64,000 bases of DNA, taken from contig NZ_JABAIV010000008.1 of assembly GCF_013003915.1 (NCBI RefSeq), forward strand, positions 62,001-126,000. The letters run 5' to 3'. Positions 55,343 through 64,000 of this stretch are shown here, piece after piece. Origin of the DNA: Telluria aromaticivorans (GTDB lineage Bacteria > Pseudomonadota > Gammaproteobacteria > Burkholderiales > Burkholderiaceae_D). The position numbers and the translations under genes are program-made. Numbering within the stretch: position 1 is the first letter of the stretch; every line of letters starts with the position of its first letter. The notes below the pieces were generated by a model, which was not told the DNA's origin, did no database searches, and saw only the letters and a program-made list of their open reading frames with translations.

Positions 55343-55474
55343 CTAGGAGCGGAAGATAAAGTACACCGCGCCCACCAGGCACAGCGCCGCCCACACGTCA
55401 TCGAGCTTGAACGGCTGGTCCATGTGGAACATCGCGAAGGGCACGAACACGCTCAGCGTGATTGCTTCCTGCAT
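55343..55474 (-). pseudogene. C-terminal remnant of a DUF486 (DMT family) membrane protein
   Basis: From 55474 down to TAG at 55343 the minus strand reads MQEAITLSVFVPFAMFHMDQ, then [20 protein letters not shown] and FRS. This is the C-terminal third of DUF486 proteins (QExITLxVFxxFAxxYxxEx, then [20 protein letters not shown]), a roughly 110-residue family. The upstream part is absent: folK's last codons lie immediately next to it. No ribosome site is present. It is a truncated leftover between folK and panB. Confidence 0.75.
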
Positions 55475-55476
55475 GC

Positions 55477-55950
55477 TCAGCCGATCTTGTCGACGTCCTG
55501 CAGCGCGATGAGCGGCAGGAAATCATGTATGGGGCCGCGCCCCGGGATATTGATGTCGGGCGCGATCTCGGCAAGGGGGGCCAGCACGAAGGCGCGTTCG
55601 TGCATGCGCGGATGCGGTACGGTCAAGGATTCGGTGGCGATGACCTGGTCGCCGTAGAGCAGCAGGTCGAGGTCGAGGGTGCGCGGCGCGTTGCGGTAGG
55701 GCCGCTCGCGGCCATGCGCCAGTTCGATGTCCTGCAGTGCGGCCAGCAGTTCGTGCGGGTCGAAGCTGGTGTCGATACAGGCCACCGCATTGACGTAGTC
55801 CGGTCCACTGGAATCGATCGGCGCCGTGCGGTACAGGCCGGAGGTCTGCACCAGCGCGGTGCCGTCCAGCAGGGCCAGGCGGCGCACGGCGTCGAGCACA
55901 TTGGCCTGGGCGTCGCCCAGGTTGGCGCCGATGCCGACCCAGGCGATCAT
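55477..55950 (-). CDS. folK: 2-amino-4-hydroxy-6-hydroxymethyldihydropteridine pyrophosphokinase
   Basis: 157 residues, standard. It transfers pyrophosphate from ATP to hydroxymethyldihydropterin in folate synthesis. Motifs: AWVGIGANLGDAQANVLDAV, LYRTAPIDSSGPDYVNAVAC, RERPYRNAPRTLDLDLLLYG (signature) and TVPHPRMHERAFVLAPLAEI. The start overlaps the pcnB stop (ATGA), so it is translationally coupled to pcnB. Confidence 0.97.
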   Translation of the reverse strand: MIAWVGIGANLGDAQANVLDAVRRLALLDGTALVQTSGLYRTAPIDSSGPDYVNAVACIDTSFDPHELLAALQDIELAHGRERPYRNAPRTLDLDLLLYGDQVIATESLTVPHPRMHERAFVLAPLAEIAPDINIPGRGPIHDFLPLIALQDVDKIG

Positions 55951-57416
55951 TCCTCGCCGCCGCCCTGTGCGTTTGCTACGGCGCCTTCGCCGCCGCCAGA
56001 CTTGCGCGGGCCGCGGCGCGGTGCGCGCTTGCGCTTCGCTGGCTGGCCCTCGCCGCCTTGGCCTTCGCCTGCCTGGCTGTCACCAGAGACCGAGCTCGAA
56101 CTCGAACCGGAGCCCGAGCGATGCCCGCCCGAGCGCCCGCCGCGCGAATTGGCCGCTGCCAGCAGCTGTTCGCGCTCGCCGCCTTCGGCCGCATAGAACG
56201 CGGTCCACCATTCGCCCACTTCGCCCGGCAACTCGCCGGATTCGCAGCGCAGCAGCAGGAAGTCGTAGCCGGCGCGGAAGCGCGGGTGCTCGAGCAGCTT
56301 GAACGGCGCCTTGCCGGTGCGGCGCTCGAAGCGCGGCTGCATGGCCCAGATGTCGCGCATGTCGGTGGCGATGCGGCGCTGCAGGGCCAGGTTGTCGGTT
56401 TGCGTGTCCAGCACGTCGTCGGCCGCCAGGTGCAGGGCGGGGATCGGCGCTTCGCCGGCGGCGCGGTAGGCGTTCCACTTTTCCAGCACCTGGTGCCACA
56501 GCAGCGAAGCAAACAGGAAGCCGGGCGAAACGCCCTTGCCGGCCTTGACGCGGCCGTCGGTCGATTCCAGGGCAAGGGTCACGAACTTCATGCCGATCGG
56601 CTGTTCCAGCACGACGTCGAGCAGCGGCAGCAGGCCGTGGTGCAGGCCGGCGGAGCGCAGTTCGCGCAGACAGGCCAGCGCATGGCCCGACAGCAGGAGT
56701 TTCAGCATTTCGTCGAACACGCGCGCAGCCGGAACGTTGTCGATCAGCGGGGCCATGACCGGGATCGGCGCGCGCGTGGTCGGTTCGATGGTGAAGCCCA
56801 GCTTGGCCGCGAAGCGCACTACGCGCAGCATGCGCACCGGGTCTTCGCGGTAGCGCGCTTCCGGCACGCCGATGATGCGCAGCAGCTTGGCGCGGATGTC
56901 TTCGATGCCGCCGTGGTAGTCGAGCACCGTCTCGGTGGCCGGGTCGTAATACATGGCGTTGATGGTGAAGTCGCGGCGCGCCGCGTCTTCGTGCTGTGGG
57001 CCGAAATTATTGTCGCGCAACACACGGCCATGCTCGTCCTTCGGGGCGTTGTCGCTGCCGTTGCCGCGGAAGGTGGTTACTTCCAGCAGGTCCTGGCCGA
57101 ACATCACGTGCACGATCTGGAAGCGGCGCCCGATGATGAAGGCGCGGCGGAACAGGCGCTTGACCTGTTCGGGCGTGGCGTCGGTGGCGATGTCGAAGTC
57201 TTTCGGCTTGATACCCAGCAGCAGGTCGCGCACGGCGCCGCCGACCACGAAGGCCTTGAAGCCGGCGTCCTGCAGGGTTTGCGTGACCTTGATCGCGTTG
57301 CTCGATACCAGGCGCGGGTCGATGCTGTGCTGGTCGGGGCCCAGGATGACGGGTTCGGTCGGGTCGCGGCCGTCTTCCTTGACGCCCAGGATCTTGCGGA
57401 TGAATTTCTTAATCAT
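55947..57416 (-). CDS. pcnB: Poly(A) polymerase I
   Basis: 489 residues from ATG at 57416 (MIKKFIRKILGVKEDG). It adds 3' poly(A) tails that promote RNA decay. The nucleotidyltransferase core has FVVGGAVRDLLLGIKPKDFD, IATDATPEQVKRLFRRAFII, EVTTFRGNGSD and RRDFTINAMYYDP, then the RNA-binding domain with EDPVRMLRVVRFAAKLGFTI. The C-terminal ~70 residues are a low-complexity Ser/Gly then Lys/Arg-rich tail (SGSGSSSSSVSGDSQAGEG, KRKRAPRRGPRK), as in other betaproteobacterial PcnB, probably for RNA binding. The start overlaps the HAD gene by 8 bp. Confidence 0.95.
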   Translation of the reverse strand: MIKKFIRKILGVKEDGRDPTEPVILGPDQHSIDPRLVSSNAIKVTQTLQDAGFKAFVVGGAVRDLLLGIKPKDFDIATDATPEQVKRLFRRAFIIGRRFQIVHVMFGQDLLEVTTFRGNGSDNAPKDEHGRVLRDNNFGPQHEDAARRDFTINAMYYDPATETVLDYHGGIEDIRAKLLRIIGVPEARYREDPVRMLRVVRFAAKLGFTIEPTTRAPIPVMAPLIDNVPAARVFDEMLKLLLSGHALACLRELRSAGLHHGLLPLLDVVLEQPIGMKFVTLALESTDGRVKAGKGVSPGFLFASLLWHQVLEKWNAYRAAGEAPIPALHLAADDVLDTQTDNLALQRRIATDMRDIWAMQPRFERRTGKAPFKLLEHPRFRAGYDFLLLRCESGELPGEVGEWWTAFYAAEGGEREQLLAAANSRGGRSGGHRSGSGSSSSSVSGDSQAGEGQGGEGQPAKRKRAPRRGPRKSGGGEGAVANAQGGGEE

Positions 57417-58083
57417 TGAATAAATGGAGTGTTGGCCAACCCTGCTCGCGCGCATGGGTGGCGAGCTTGGTGCTCGGGTTGGTGGCGACCGGATGGCTGA
57501 CGATCGACAGCAGCGGGATGTCGTTGTGCGAATCGCTGTAGAAGTGGCTGCGCTCGAACGCGCCGAACGTATGGCCCAGGCGTTCCAGCCACGCGTGCAT
57601 GTGCGTGATCTTGGCCGCGCCGGAGGTTGGCGTGCCCGCCAGCCTGCCGGTGAGATTGCCCGCCGCGTCGTATTCCGGCATGGCGCCGATGTGGTGCTCG
57701 ACGCCGAAGCGCTGCGCGATCGGCGCGGTGATGTGGTAGTTGGTGGCGGTGATGATCGCCACCAGGTCGCCGGCTTCCTGGTGCTCGCGCACCAGCCTGA
57801 GTGCACTTGGCCGGATGGCCGGCTCGATCACCTCGCGCATGTACTGCGCGTACAGGGCGTCGAGCTGCTCGCGCGGGAAGCGCGCCAGGGTGCCGAGGGC
57901 GAATTCGAGGTAGACATGCGGATTCAGGACGCCGGCCTGGTACTCGGCGAAGAACTCGTCGTTGCGGCGGCGGAAGGCGGTTTCGTCGACTGCGCCAACG
58001 CGAACCAGGAATTCGCCCCATTCATAGTCCGAATCGATCGGCAGCAGGGTGTGGTCGAGGTCGAACAGCGCAAGGTGTTTCAT
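57409..58083 (-). CDS. HAD-IB family phosphatase
   Basis: 224 residues. Motif I is LALFDLDHTLLP (nucleophile D8, acid D10), motif II ITATNYHI, motif III Lys around SGAAKITHM and motif IV HFYSDSHNDIPLLSIV. It matches the SerB-like HAD-IB group that includes histidinol-phosphate and lipid-phosphate phosphatases. In many Burkholderiales a HAD-IB phosphatase sits between hda and pcnB, as here, and its substrate is not settled. It overlaps hda (4 bp) upstream and pcnB (8 bp) downstream. Confidence 0.92.
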   Translation of the reverse strand: MKHLALFDLDHTLLPIDSDYEWGEFLVRVGAVDETAFRRRNDEFFAEYQAGVLNPHVYLEFALGTLARFPREQLDALYAQYMREVIEPAIRPSALRLVREHQEAGDLVAIITATNYHITAPIAQRFGVEHHIGAMPEYDAAGNLTGRLAGTPTSGAAKITHMHAWLERLGHTFGAFERSHFYSDSHNDIPLLSIVSHPVATNPSTKLATHAREQGWPTLHLFND

Positions 58084-58763
58084 TCTTTGGGTTCCGGCTG
58101 CTGGTTTTCTTGAAGCAATAAATCGCGCAGCAGGGGCACTGTGACGGGGCGCTGGGTCTCGAGCGAATACTGGTCGAGGGCGTCCAGCATCGTCGCCAGC
58201 GACCGCATGTCGCGCTTGAAGTGAGACAACAAATAGGGTAACACGCTGGCCGACAGCGTCAATCCGCGCGCCTCGGCGGCCTGGGTGAGGGCGGCGATCT
58301 TCTCGTCGTCGGACAGGCCCTTGATCTCGTACACCAGGCCCCAGCCCATGCGCGTACGCAGGTCTTCGCGCACCTGCAGCACGGCCGGCGGCACCGGGCC
58401 GGTGCTGACCATGTAGGTGCCATGCTCGCGGATCTGGTTGAACAGGGCGAAGGCGTCGATCTGGCGCTGCGGCGACAGGCAGTGGCAGTCATCCAGCAAA
58501 TACAGCGTGACGTCGGGCGAGTGGACGAACTGGTCTTCCGGGGCGTCGAAGGGGATGTAGCGCGAACCCGGGCTGGCCGCCAGCGCCTGCAGCAGGTGGG
58601 TCTTGCCGGCGCCGGTATCGCCCCACAGGTAGGCGAAATGCTCGCGCGATGCGCGCTGCGCGAACTGGTGCATCAGGTGCGCCAGTTCGGCATTCTCGCC
58701 CACCTGGAAGGTGTCGAGGCTGTGCGCCGGTTCGGCGCCTAAATCGAGCACCAGCTGTTTCAT
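58080..58763 (-). CDS. hda: DnaA regulatory inactivator Hda
   Basis: 227 residues. With the loaded beta clamp it stimulates DnaA-ATP hydrolysis to prevent over-initiation. The N-terminal clamp-binding motif is MKQLVLDLG. The AAA+ core has Walker A YLWGDTGAGKTHLLQAL and the sensor region LYLLDDCHCLSPQRQIDAF, with FNQIREHG and TRMGWGLVYEIKGLSDDEK after it. The start overlaps the perM-like stop by four bases, so perM, hda, the HAD gene, pcnB and folK read as one operon. Confidence 0.95.
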   Translation of the reverse strand: MKQLVLDLGAEPAHSLDTFQVGENAELAHLMHQFAQRASREHFAYLWGDTGAGKTHLLQALAASPGSRYIPFDAPEDQFVHSPDVTLYLLDDCHCLSPQRQIDAFALFNQIREHGTYMVSTGPVPPAVLQVREDLRTRMGWGLVYEIKGLSDDEKIAALTQAAEARGLTLSASVLPYLLSHFKRDMRSLATMLDALDQYSLETQRPVTVPLLRDLLLQENQQPEPKE

Positions 58764-59914
58764 GGTGTCGCTTTCACGCGGGAGGCATCGGGTTCGGGTT
58801 CGGATACGTAGACAAGGCTCTGTTCCATGCTACCGGCATTATAAAAGCTGCTGCGCAGGTAGTGGCGCCGCACGTGGCGGAAACCGACCATCAGCACGGC
58901 CGATGCCGGCAGCGCCAGCAGCACGCCGGCAAAGCCGAACAGTTCGCCGAAGGCCATCAGCGAGAAAATCACCGCCAGCGGGTGCAGGCCGATGCGCTCG
59001 CCGACCAGGCGCGGGGTCAGGATGAAGCTCTCGATCAGCTGGCCCGCGGTGTAGATGGCGACCACCCAGGCCAGGCCCGCCCAGCCGGAAAACTGCAGCA
59101 GCGCCGCGACCAGCGCCAGCAGCATGCCCAGGCCAAAGCCCAGGTAGGGCACGAAGCCCAGCAGCCCGGTGAGCACGCCCACCGGCAGCGCCACGTCCAG
59201 CCCGACGAAATACAGCGCCACCGAGTAGTACACGGCCAGCACGATCATCACCAAAAGCTGGCCGCGCAGGTACTGGGCCAGCAGCACGTCGGCTTCAACC
59301 GCCATGCCGACGGTTTGCGGGGCCCAGCGGCGCGGGATGGCGCCTTCGATGCGCGCCAGCAGCGCATGCCAGTCGAGCAGCAGGTAGAACAGCACCACCG
59401 GCACCAGGGTCAGTGTCGCGATCCAGCCCAGCAGGGCGCTGCCGCCGACCTTTACCTTGGCCAGCACCGAAGTCCACATGTCGTCGCCGCCGGCCGCCAC
59501 CTGCTGTTCGAGCAGGGCGCGCAGGCCGGCGCTGTCGAGCTTTACATGGATGCCATACTGGCCCAGCCATGGCGCCAGGTAGGTGTCGAGCCAGGTGAAG
59601 AAGGCGGGAATCTTGGCCTGCAGGAGGGGAATCTCGGCGCGCAGCACCGGCACCACGGTCAGGAACAGCGCGACCACCGCCGCGCAGAAAGCGGTGAGCA
59701 CGATCGAAACGGCGAGCACGCGCGGCATGCGGCGGCGGCCATTCCGGGCGTTTGCCAGCCGGTCCACCGCGCCGCCCAGCATGTAGGCCAGGATCGCGGC
59801 CGCGATGAAGGGGGACAGGATCGGTCCGAGGGTGTACAGCAACAGCGCCACCGCGAGCCAGAGCGCCAACCAGAAGGTGGATTGTTTTTGCTCCGGGGTG
59901 AAGGAAAATGGCAT
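58760..59914 (-). CDS. AI-2E family transporter (PerM/YhhT type)
   Basis: 384 residues with about eight helices in the family's 2+1+5 layout: FWLALWLAVALLLYTLGPIL and VLAVSIVLTAFCAAVVALFL first, a soluble loop, then LTLVPVVLFYLLLDWHALLA, GQLLVMIVLAVYYSVALYFV and GLLGFVPYLGFGLGMLLALV. AGQLIESFILTPRLVGERIG is the family signature. Members export varied small molecules or work as antiporters; AI-2 transport is not implied. It is the first gene of the operon reaching folK, divergent from purM. Confidence 0.92.
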   Translation of the reverse strand: MPFSFTPEQKQSTFWLALWLAVALLLYTLGPILSPFIAAAILAYMLGGAVDRLANARNGRRRMPRVLAVSIVLTAFCAAVVALFLTVVPVLRAEIPLLQAKIPAFFTWLDTYLAPWLGQYGIHVKLDSAGLRALLEQQVAAGGDDMWTSVLAKVKVGGSALLGWIATLTLVPVVLFYLLLDWHALLARIEGAIPRRWAPQTVGMAVEADVLLAQYLRGQLLVMIVLAVYYSVALYFVGLDVALPVGVLTGLLGFVPYLGFGLGMLLALVAALLQFSGWAGLAWVVAIYTAGQLIESFILTPRLVGERIGLHPLAVIFSLMAFGELFGFAGVLLALPASAVLMVGFRHVRRHYLRSSFYNAGSMEQSLVYVSEPEPDASRVKATP

Positions 59915-59945
59915 GTAATTATTGTTATGGTCGCGGATTGGGGTG

Positions 59946-59985
59946 AAAACGGCTTCGGCGGGGGCCGTTTTGCTAGTGCTAAAAT
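59946..59985 (+). promoter_or_regulatory. Hairpin and extended -10 promoter upstream of purM
   Basis: AAAACGGC (59946-59953) pairs with GCCGTTTT (59964-59971). Directly after it TGCTAAAAT (59977-59985) is an extended -10 element, 62 bp before purM. The dyad could be a regulator site or a leftover terminator. Confidence 0.5.
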
Positions 59986-60046
59986 GCTGGATTGACCTGG
60001 TTTGGGTCTGCCGCCTTCTATTTTACCGCCTCCGCTGCCAAATACC

Positions 60047-61090
<1,044 letters not shown>

Positions 61091-61111
61091 GCGGTTTTTT
61101 GACGGTTGTAA

Positions 61112-61140
61112 AAAAACGGGCGCTCAGCGCCCGTTTTGTT
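61112..61140 (+). terminator. Rho-independent terminator of purM
   Basis: AAAACGGGCGC-TCA-GCGCCCGTTTT is a strong 11-bp stem with flanking A and T runs, 22 bp after the stop. Confidence 0.92.
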
Positions 61141-61158
61141 TTGCTTGGTGGTTCGCGA

Positions 61159-61283
61159 CGAACTTGGGTTCCGGCCTTCGCCGGAACGACGGCCTTGAAG
61201 CTAGCGATTGGAATATCGATCGCAGCACGCCTAATCACTACCCTTAAAACCGTCATCCCGGCGAAGGCCGGGATCCAAGTTTA
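61159..61283. repeat. Inverted pair of GTCATCCCGGCGAAGGCCGG-type repeats
   Basis: The left arm AACTTGGGTTCCGGCCTTCG continues to CCGGAACGACGG, and the right arm CCGTCATCCCGGCGAAGGCC continues to GGGATCCAAGTT. They are inverted relative to each other over about 33 bp with a ~58-bp centre. This motif is a widespread dispersed repeat in proteobacterial genomes and is distinct from the GTAGGGTGGGC family. Confidence 0.85.
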
Positions 61284-61329
61284 CACGCTCAACCGACACC
61301 CACCCCGGCGCCAGCCGCCGCACCATTCA

Positions 61330-62004
61330 TCACTGCCGCGACGGGAAAATCCCCTGCACGCAGATGATGTAGTTCATGCCCAGCGAAGGCTGCATCACGC
61401 TGGCGTTGGCGCTGGTCGTCACCGGTACCGCGAAGGCCGCGCCGCTGCCGGTGTTTTCGCCCGTGCTGGTATCGACCTGGCCGGCCAGCTTGGTGGTGAC
61501 GCTGCCCGCATTCAGGGGCACGCCGGTGGTGGCGCCATTGCCGACATAGATCGCGGCCGAACCCGGCCCGCCGCCGGTGGTGCCGAGCGCTGCGCCTTCG
61601 GTCGGCGCCGCCGCGCCCGGGCCGGCCGAGGTAGCGTGCAGGGTCGAGGTGGCGCTGAAGCTGTCGGCGCTGATGCTCACCGGGTGGTTGTGCTTGGGCA
61701 GGTGGGCGGCGTCGATGGCCACCATCGCGTTGCCGTTGGCAGTGACGGAGGTGCTGTTGGCGCCCATCATGTCGCCCTGGTTCACCGGGTTCAGTCCCGC
61801 GCCCTGGCCCATGCCCACCAGGGTGCGGCCGCGCAGGTCGGGCAGGGCGAAGGTGGTCTGGCCGTTGCCGCCGTAGGTGGTGCCGAGAATGGCGAACAGG
61901 GCGTTGTTCTGCGCGATCGACAGCAGCTGTCCCTGGCACAGCATCCAGCCTGGCGGGGCGAAGTTGAAGGCAACTGGCATGATCATTCCGAGGTAAGCAT
62001 CCAT
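61330..62004 (-). CDS. Phage tail-collar domain protein, microcystin-dependent (MdpB) type
   Basis: 224 residues from ATG at 62004, with AAGGGG upstream. The N-terminal YLGMIMPVAFNFAPPGWMLC and QGQLLSIAQNNALFAILGTT, with YGGNGQTTFALPDLRGRTLV following, are the tail-collar signature shared by MdpB proteins. The centre is Ala/Gly/Thr-rich low complexity (LHATSAGPGAAAPTEGAALG). The C-terminal VMQPSLGMNYIICVQGIFPS is the usual closing strand. Bacterial members outside prophages occur in surface or secretion contexts with unknown role. It is divergent from the repeat adhesin at 62285, a pairing that suggests a shared surface function. Confidence 0.88.
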   Translation of the reverse strand: MDAYLGMIMPVAFNFAPPGWMLCQGQLLSIAQNNALFAILGTTYGGNGQTTFALPDLRGRTLVGMGQGAGLNPVNQGDMMGANSTSVTANGNAMVAIDAAHLPKHNHPVSISADSFSATSTLHATSAGPGAAAPTEGAALGTTGGGPGSAAIYVGNGATTGVPLNAGSVTTKLAGQVDTSTGENTGSGAAFAVPVTTSANASVMQPSLGMNYIICVQGIFPSRQ

Positions 62005-62284
62005 GTAAATCCCCTTTTTTGGTGAAGTGTCGTGAGGCGGCGAAGACGGCCCGTGGGCCGCAGATGCGCCGCCGATATGGTGCTGAAGCGCGGTGAGATT
62101 CGCATGGTTCGGGCAGCGCGCCTGTCTCGAATCAGGCACACAAAAACGGATTTCGGCGGGCAATTGATTTCGCTCAAGAAAGAGACCATCAGCAATTGCC
62201 GGTCCCTTCCGTTTGCTGAATGATTCCTTGGTTGCGTGCATCCCCGCGCACGCGGCAGCTTCTTGCACAACAAGGAAGACAAGC

Positions 62285-64000
62285 ATGGCGTCCAATTCCT
62301 CCACGATGGCATCCATCCCGTCCGTGACGATCAGCTTCGAGAACTTCGGCGATTTCGCGAACGACGGCGACGAGAACGACACCGCGCAGAATGCGGTCTA
62401 CCGGGTTAACGGCGACCCTGCCTACCAGCTCGTCATCGACGGGGCGATTACCGGCACGGTGGCCTACGACGGCTACGATGCCGTCTTTGCCGCGTCCAAC
62501 GTACTGGAAGACGCCGTCACCCTGTCGTTTGCGACGGGCCAGGTATTCACGCCAGGCGCCATCGTGCTGTCGAACTATGCCACCAGCCTGGTCGACCAGA
62601 GCGTGGTCATCACTGGCTACAACGCCAGCAGCCAGCAGGTGGGCGCAGCCGTCACGCATACCCTGGCGAACAACTACTACGGCGCCCTGGCGTCGGAATC
62701 GATTGCGCTTCCCGGCATGACTGGCATCACCCGGCTGGTGATCACGGCCACCACCCTGGGCGGCAAGATCGAGTACCTCATGATCGACGGTATCTCGATG
62801 ACCAATATCCAGCCGCCGGCTGCGGCGGTCGTGTCGGTCTCCTCGAGCACGGCCAACGGCAGCTACAACGCGGGCGACCTCATTACGCTGACGGTGAGTT
62901 TCGACCGGGAGGTGGACGTCGACACGACCGGCGGCCTGCCAACGCTGCAGCTGGAGACCGGCAGCACCGACCGCACGGCCAGCTACGCCGGCGGCAGCGG
63001 CACCGCGACCCTGAGCTTCAGCTACACGGTGCAGGCAGGCGACACCAGCGCCGACCTGAATTACACCAGCACCGGCGCGCTCGCCCTGAACGGCGCCACC
63101 ATCATGGCGGCCGGTAACGGCGCCAATGCGGACCTGGTGCTGCCCGTGCCCGGCGCCGCCGGCTCGCTTGGCGCCAACAAGGCGATCGTGCTCGACACTG
63201 CCGCGCCCCTGCTTGCCATCACCAGCGACAAAGCGGCCCTGAAGGTGGGCGACACCGCGGCCATCACCTTCACCTTCAGCGAAAACCCCGGAGTGAGTTT
63301 TAACGCCGCCGACGTGACCGTGTCCGGCGGCGCGCTGGGCGCCCTCAGCGGTAGCGGCCTGGTTCGCACCGCCACCTTCACGCCCACGCCGGCTACCAAT
63401 GGCGGCAGCGCCGGCATCAGCGTCGCCGGGGGCAGCTACACCGACGCCGCCGGCAACTCAGGCGAGGCCGGCGCCAGCCCGGCGATCAGTTTCGACACCC
63501 TGGCGCCTACGGTCTCCATCACCAGCGACAAGGCAGCGCTCAAGGCCGGGCAAACCGCGGCCATCACCTTCACCTTCAGCGAAGACCCGGGCGCCAGCTT
63601 CACCCTGGGCGACGTCGCCGTCAGTGGCGGCAGCCTCGGCCCGCTCGGCGGCAGCGGCACCACGCGCACCGCCACCTTCACTCCGGCTGCCGCCACCAAC
63701 AACGGCACGGCCAGCATCACGGTCGCCGCCGGCGCCTATCTCGATGCGGGCGGCAACGCCGGCGGCGCAGGCGCGACGCCCGCGCTGGCCTTCGACACCC
63801 AGGCGCCGGGCGCACCGGCCGCTCCCGACCTCGCCGCCGCCAGCGATACCGGCAGCTCGTCGACCGACAACCTGACCAAGGACACTGCGCTGACCTTGCG
63901 CGGCGTCGCCGGCAGCGCCGAAGCCGGCGCCACCATCCGGCTTTACCACGGCGCCACGCTGATCGCGACCACCGCCGCCGCCGGCGACGGCCGTTGGGCC
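62285..64000 (+). CDS. Large Ig-like repeat surface protein/adhesin (3' end outside window)
   Basis: The frame is open from ATG at 62285 (AAGGAAG upstream) for 572 codons to the window edge. There is no signal peptide, as expected for type I secretion. Residues 1-175 form a unique beta-rich domain (SVTISFENFGDFANDGDEND, YQLVIDGAITGTVAYDGYDA). About 180-300 is a SwmB-like domain (NAGDLITLTVSFDREVDVD, SFSYTVQAGDTSADLNYTS). Two bacterial Ig-like units of exactly 300 bp follow, starting at 63194 and 63494, each opening DTxAPxxxITSDKAALKxG and sharing TAAITFTFSExPG; a third DTQAP linker starts at 63794 and leads to a different domain. The C-terminus is unseen. Export through TolC is plausible. Confidence 0.85.
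   Translation, partial: MASNSSTMASIPSVTISFENFGDFANDGDENDTAQNAVYRVNGDPAYQLVIDGAITGTVAYDGYDAVFAASNVLEDAVTLSFATGQVFTPGAIVLSNYATSLVDQSVVITGYNASSQQVGAAVTHTLANNYYGALASESIALPGMTGITRLVITATTLGGKIEYLMIDGISMTNIQPPAAAVVSVSSSTANGSYNAGDLITLTVSFDREVDVDTTGGLPTLQLETGSTDRTASYAGGSGTATLSFSYTVQAGDTSADLNYTSTGALALNGATIMAAGNGANADLVLPVPGAAGSLGANKAIVLDTAAPLLAITSDKAALKVGDTAAITFTFSENPGVSFNAADVTVSGGALGALSGSGLVRTATFTPTPATNGGSAGISVAGGSYTDAAGNSGEAGASPAISFDTLAPTVSITSDKAALKAGQTAAITFTFSEDPGASFTLGDVAVSGGSLGPLGGSGTTRTATFTPAAATNNGTASITVAAGAYLDAGGNAGGAGATPALAFDTQAPGAPAAPDLAAASDTGSSSTDNLTKDTALTLRGVAGSAEAGATIRLYHGATLIATTAAAGDGRWA

Overview
The window is GC-rich chromosomal DNA from a betaproteobacterium. The best fit is the Oxalobacteraceae, a Massilia/Telluria-like organism. 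The reasons are three PEP-CTERM surface proteins, the gene orders grpE-dnaK-dnaJ, isoaspartyl methyltransferase-rhodanese-tolC, nadK-recN and perM-hda-HAD-pcnB-folK-panB, and overall protein similarity recalled from that family. The assignment is by inspection only.

Layout. 1-1750: end of a TraB/GumN gene, a PEP-CTERM gene with a sigma-54-type promoter, and tRNA-Gly(CCC). 1750-7930 is an accessory stretch: a decayed BPSL0067-like/STY0301-like gene pair, a secreted BNR/sialidase-fold protein, and an AT-richer 3.35-kb module (GNAT acyltransferase plus Tat-exported tyrosinase). That module is flanked by two diverged copies of the same ~210-bp intergenic sequence. 7874-16600: aldo/keto reductase, DUF6064, an AstE/AspA-like hydrolase, trmB, a sugar transporter, recQ, uppP and small proteins. 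16600-25350: YkgJ-like protein, TetR regulator, pcm-rhodanese-tolC, glf, gloA, a second PEP-CTERM protein, osmC and DUF3667. 25370-30360: a nadK-recN operon behind a LexA-box promoter, a 22-bp tandem repeat, ohr and hemH. 30500-35800: the heat-shock genes grpE, dnaK and dnaJ with sigma-32 promoters, carbonic anhydrase and a MazG-like protein. 35850-45470: a polyamine/GABA catabolic cluster (gabD, puuD, puuA-like, aminotransferase, Na+/solute symporter, puuC-like) interrupted by a third PEP-CTERM gene. 45490-53140: xenobiotic-type acetyltransferase, secreted subtilase, a LytS/LytTR two-component pair, MFS transporter and a run of unknown small membrane proteins. 53150-61090: SDR, thpR, panB, folK, pcnB, HAD phosphatase, hda, perM and, divergently, purM. 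61300-64000: a tail-collar (MdpB-like) protein divergent from a large repeat adhesin that runs off the window.

The most striking non-coding signal is a family of nested palindromic repeats (GTAGGGTGGGC ... GCCCACCCTAC) present seven times. Five copies lie between convergent genes and none between divergent genes. Several copies carry internal palindromes whose arms differ completely in sequence but keep base pairing around a shared CCACTGG-like centre. Other signals worth checking are sigma-54 promoters upstream of PEP-CTERM genes, the LexA box that puts NAD kinase and RecN in one SOS unit, and gene remnants not visible as intact reading frames.
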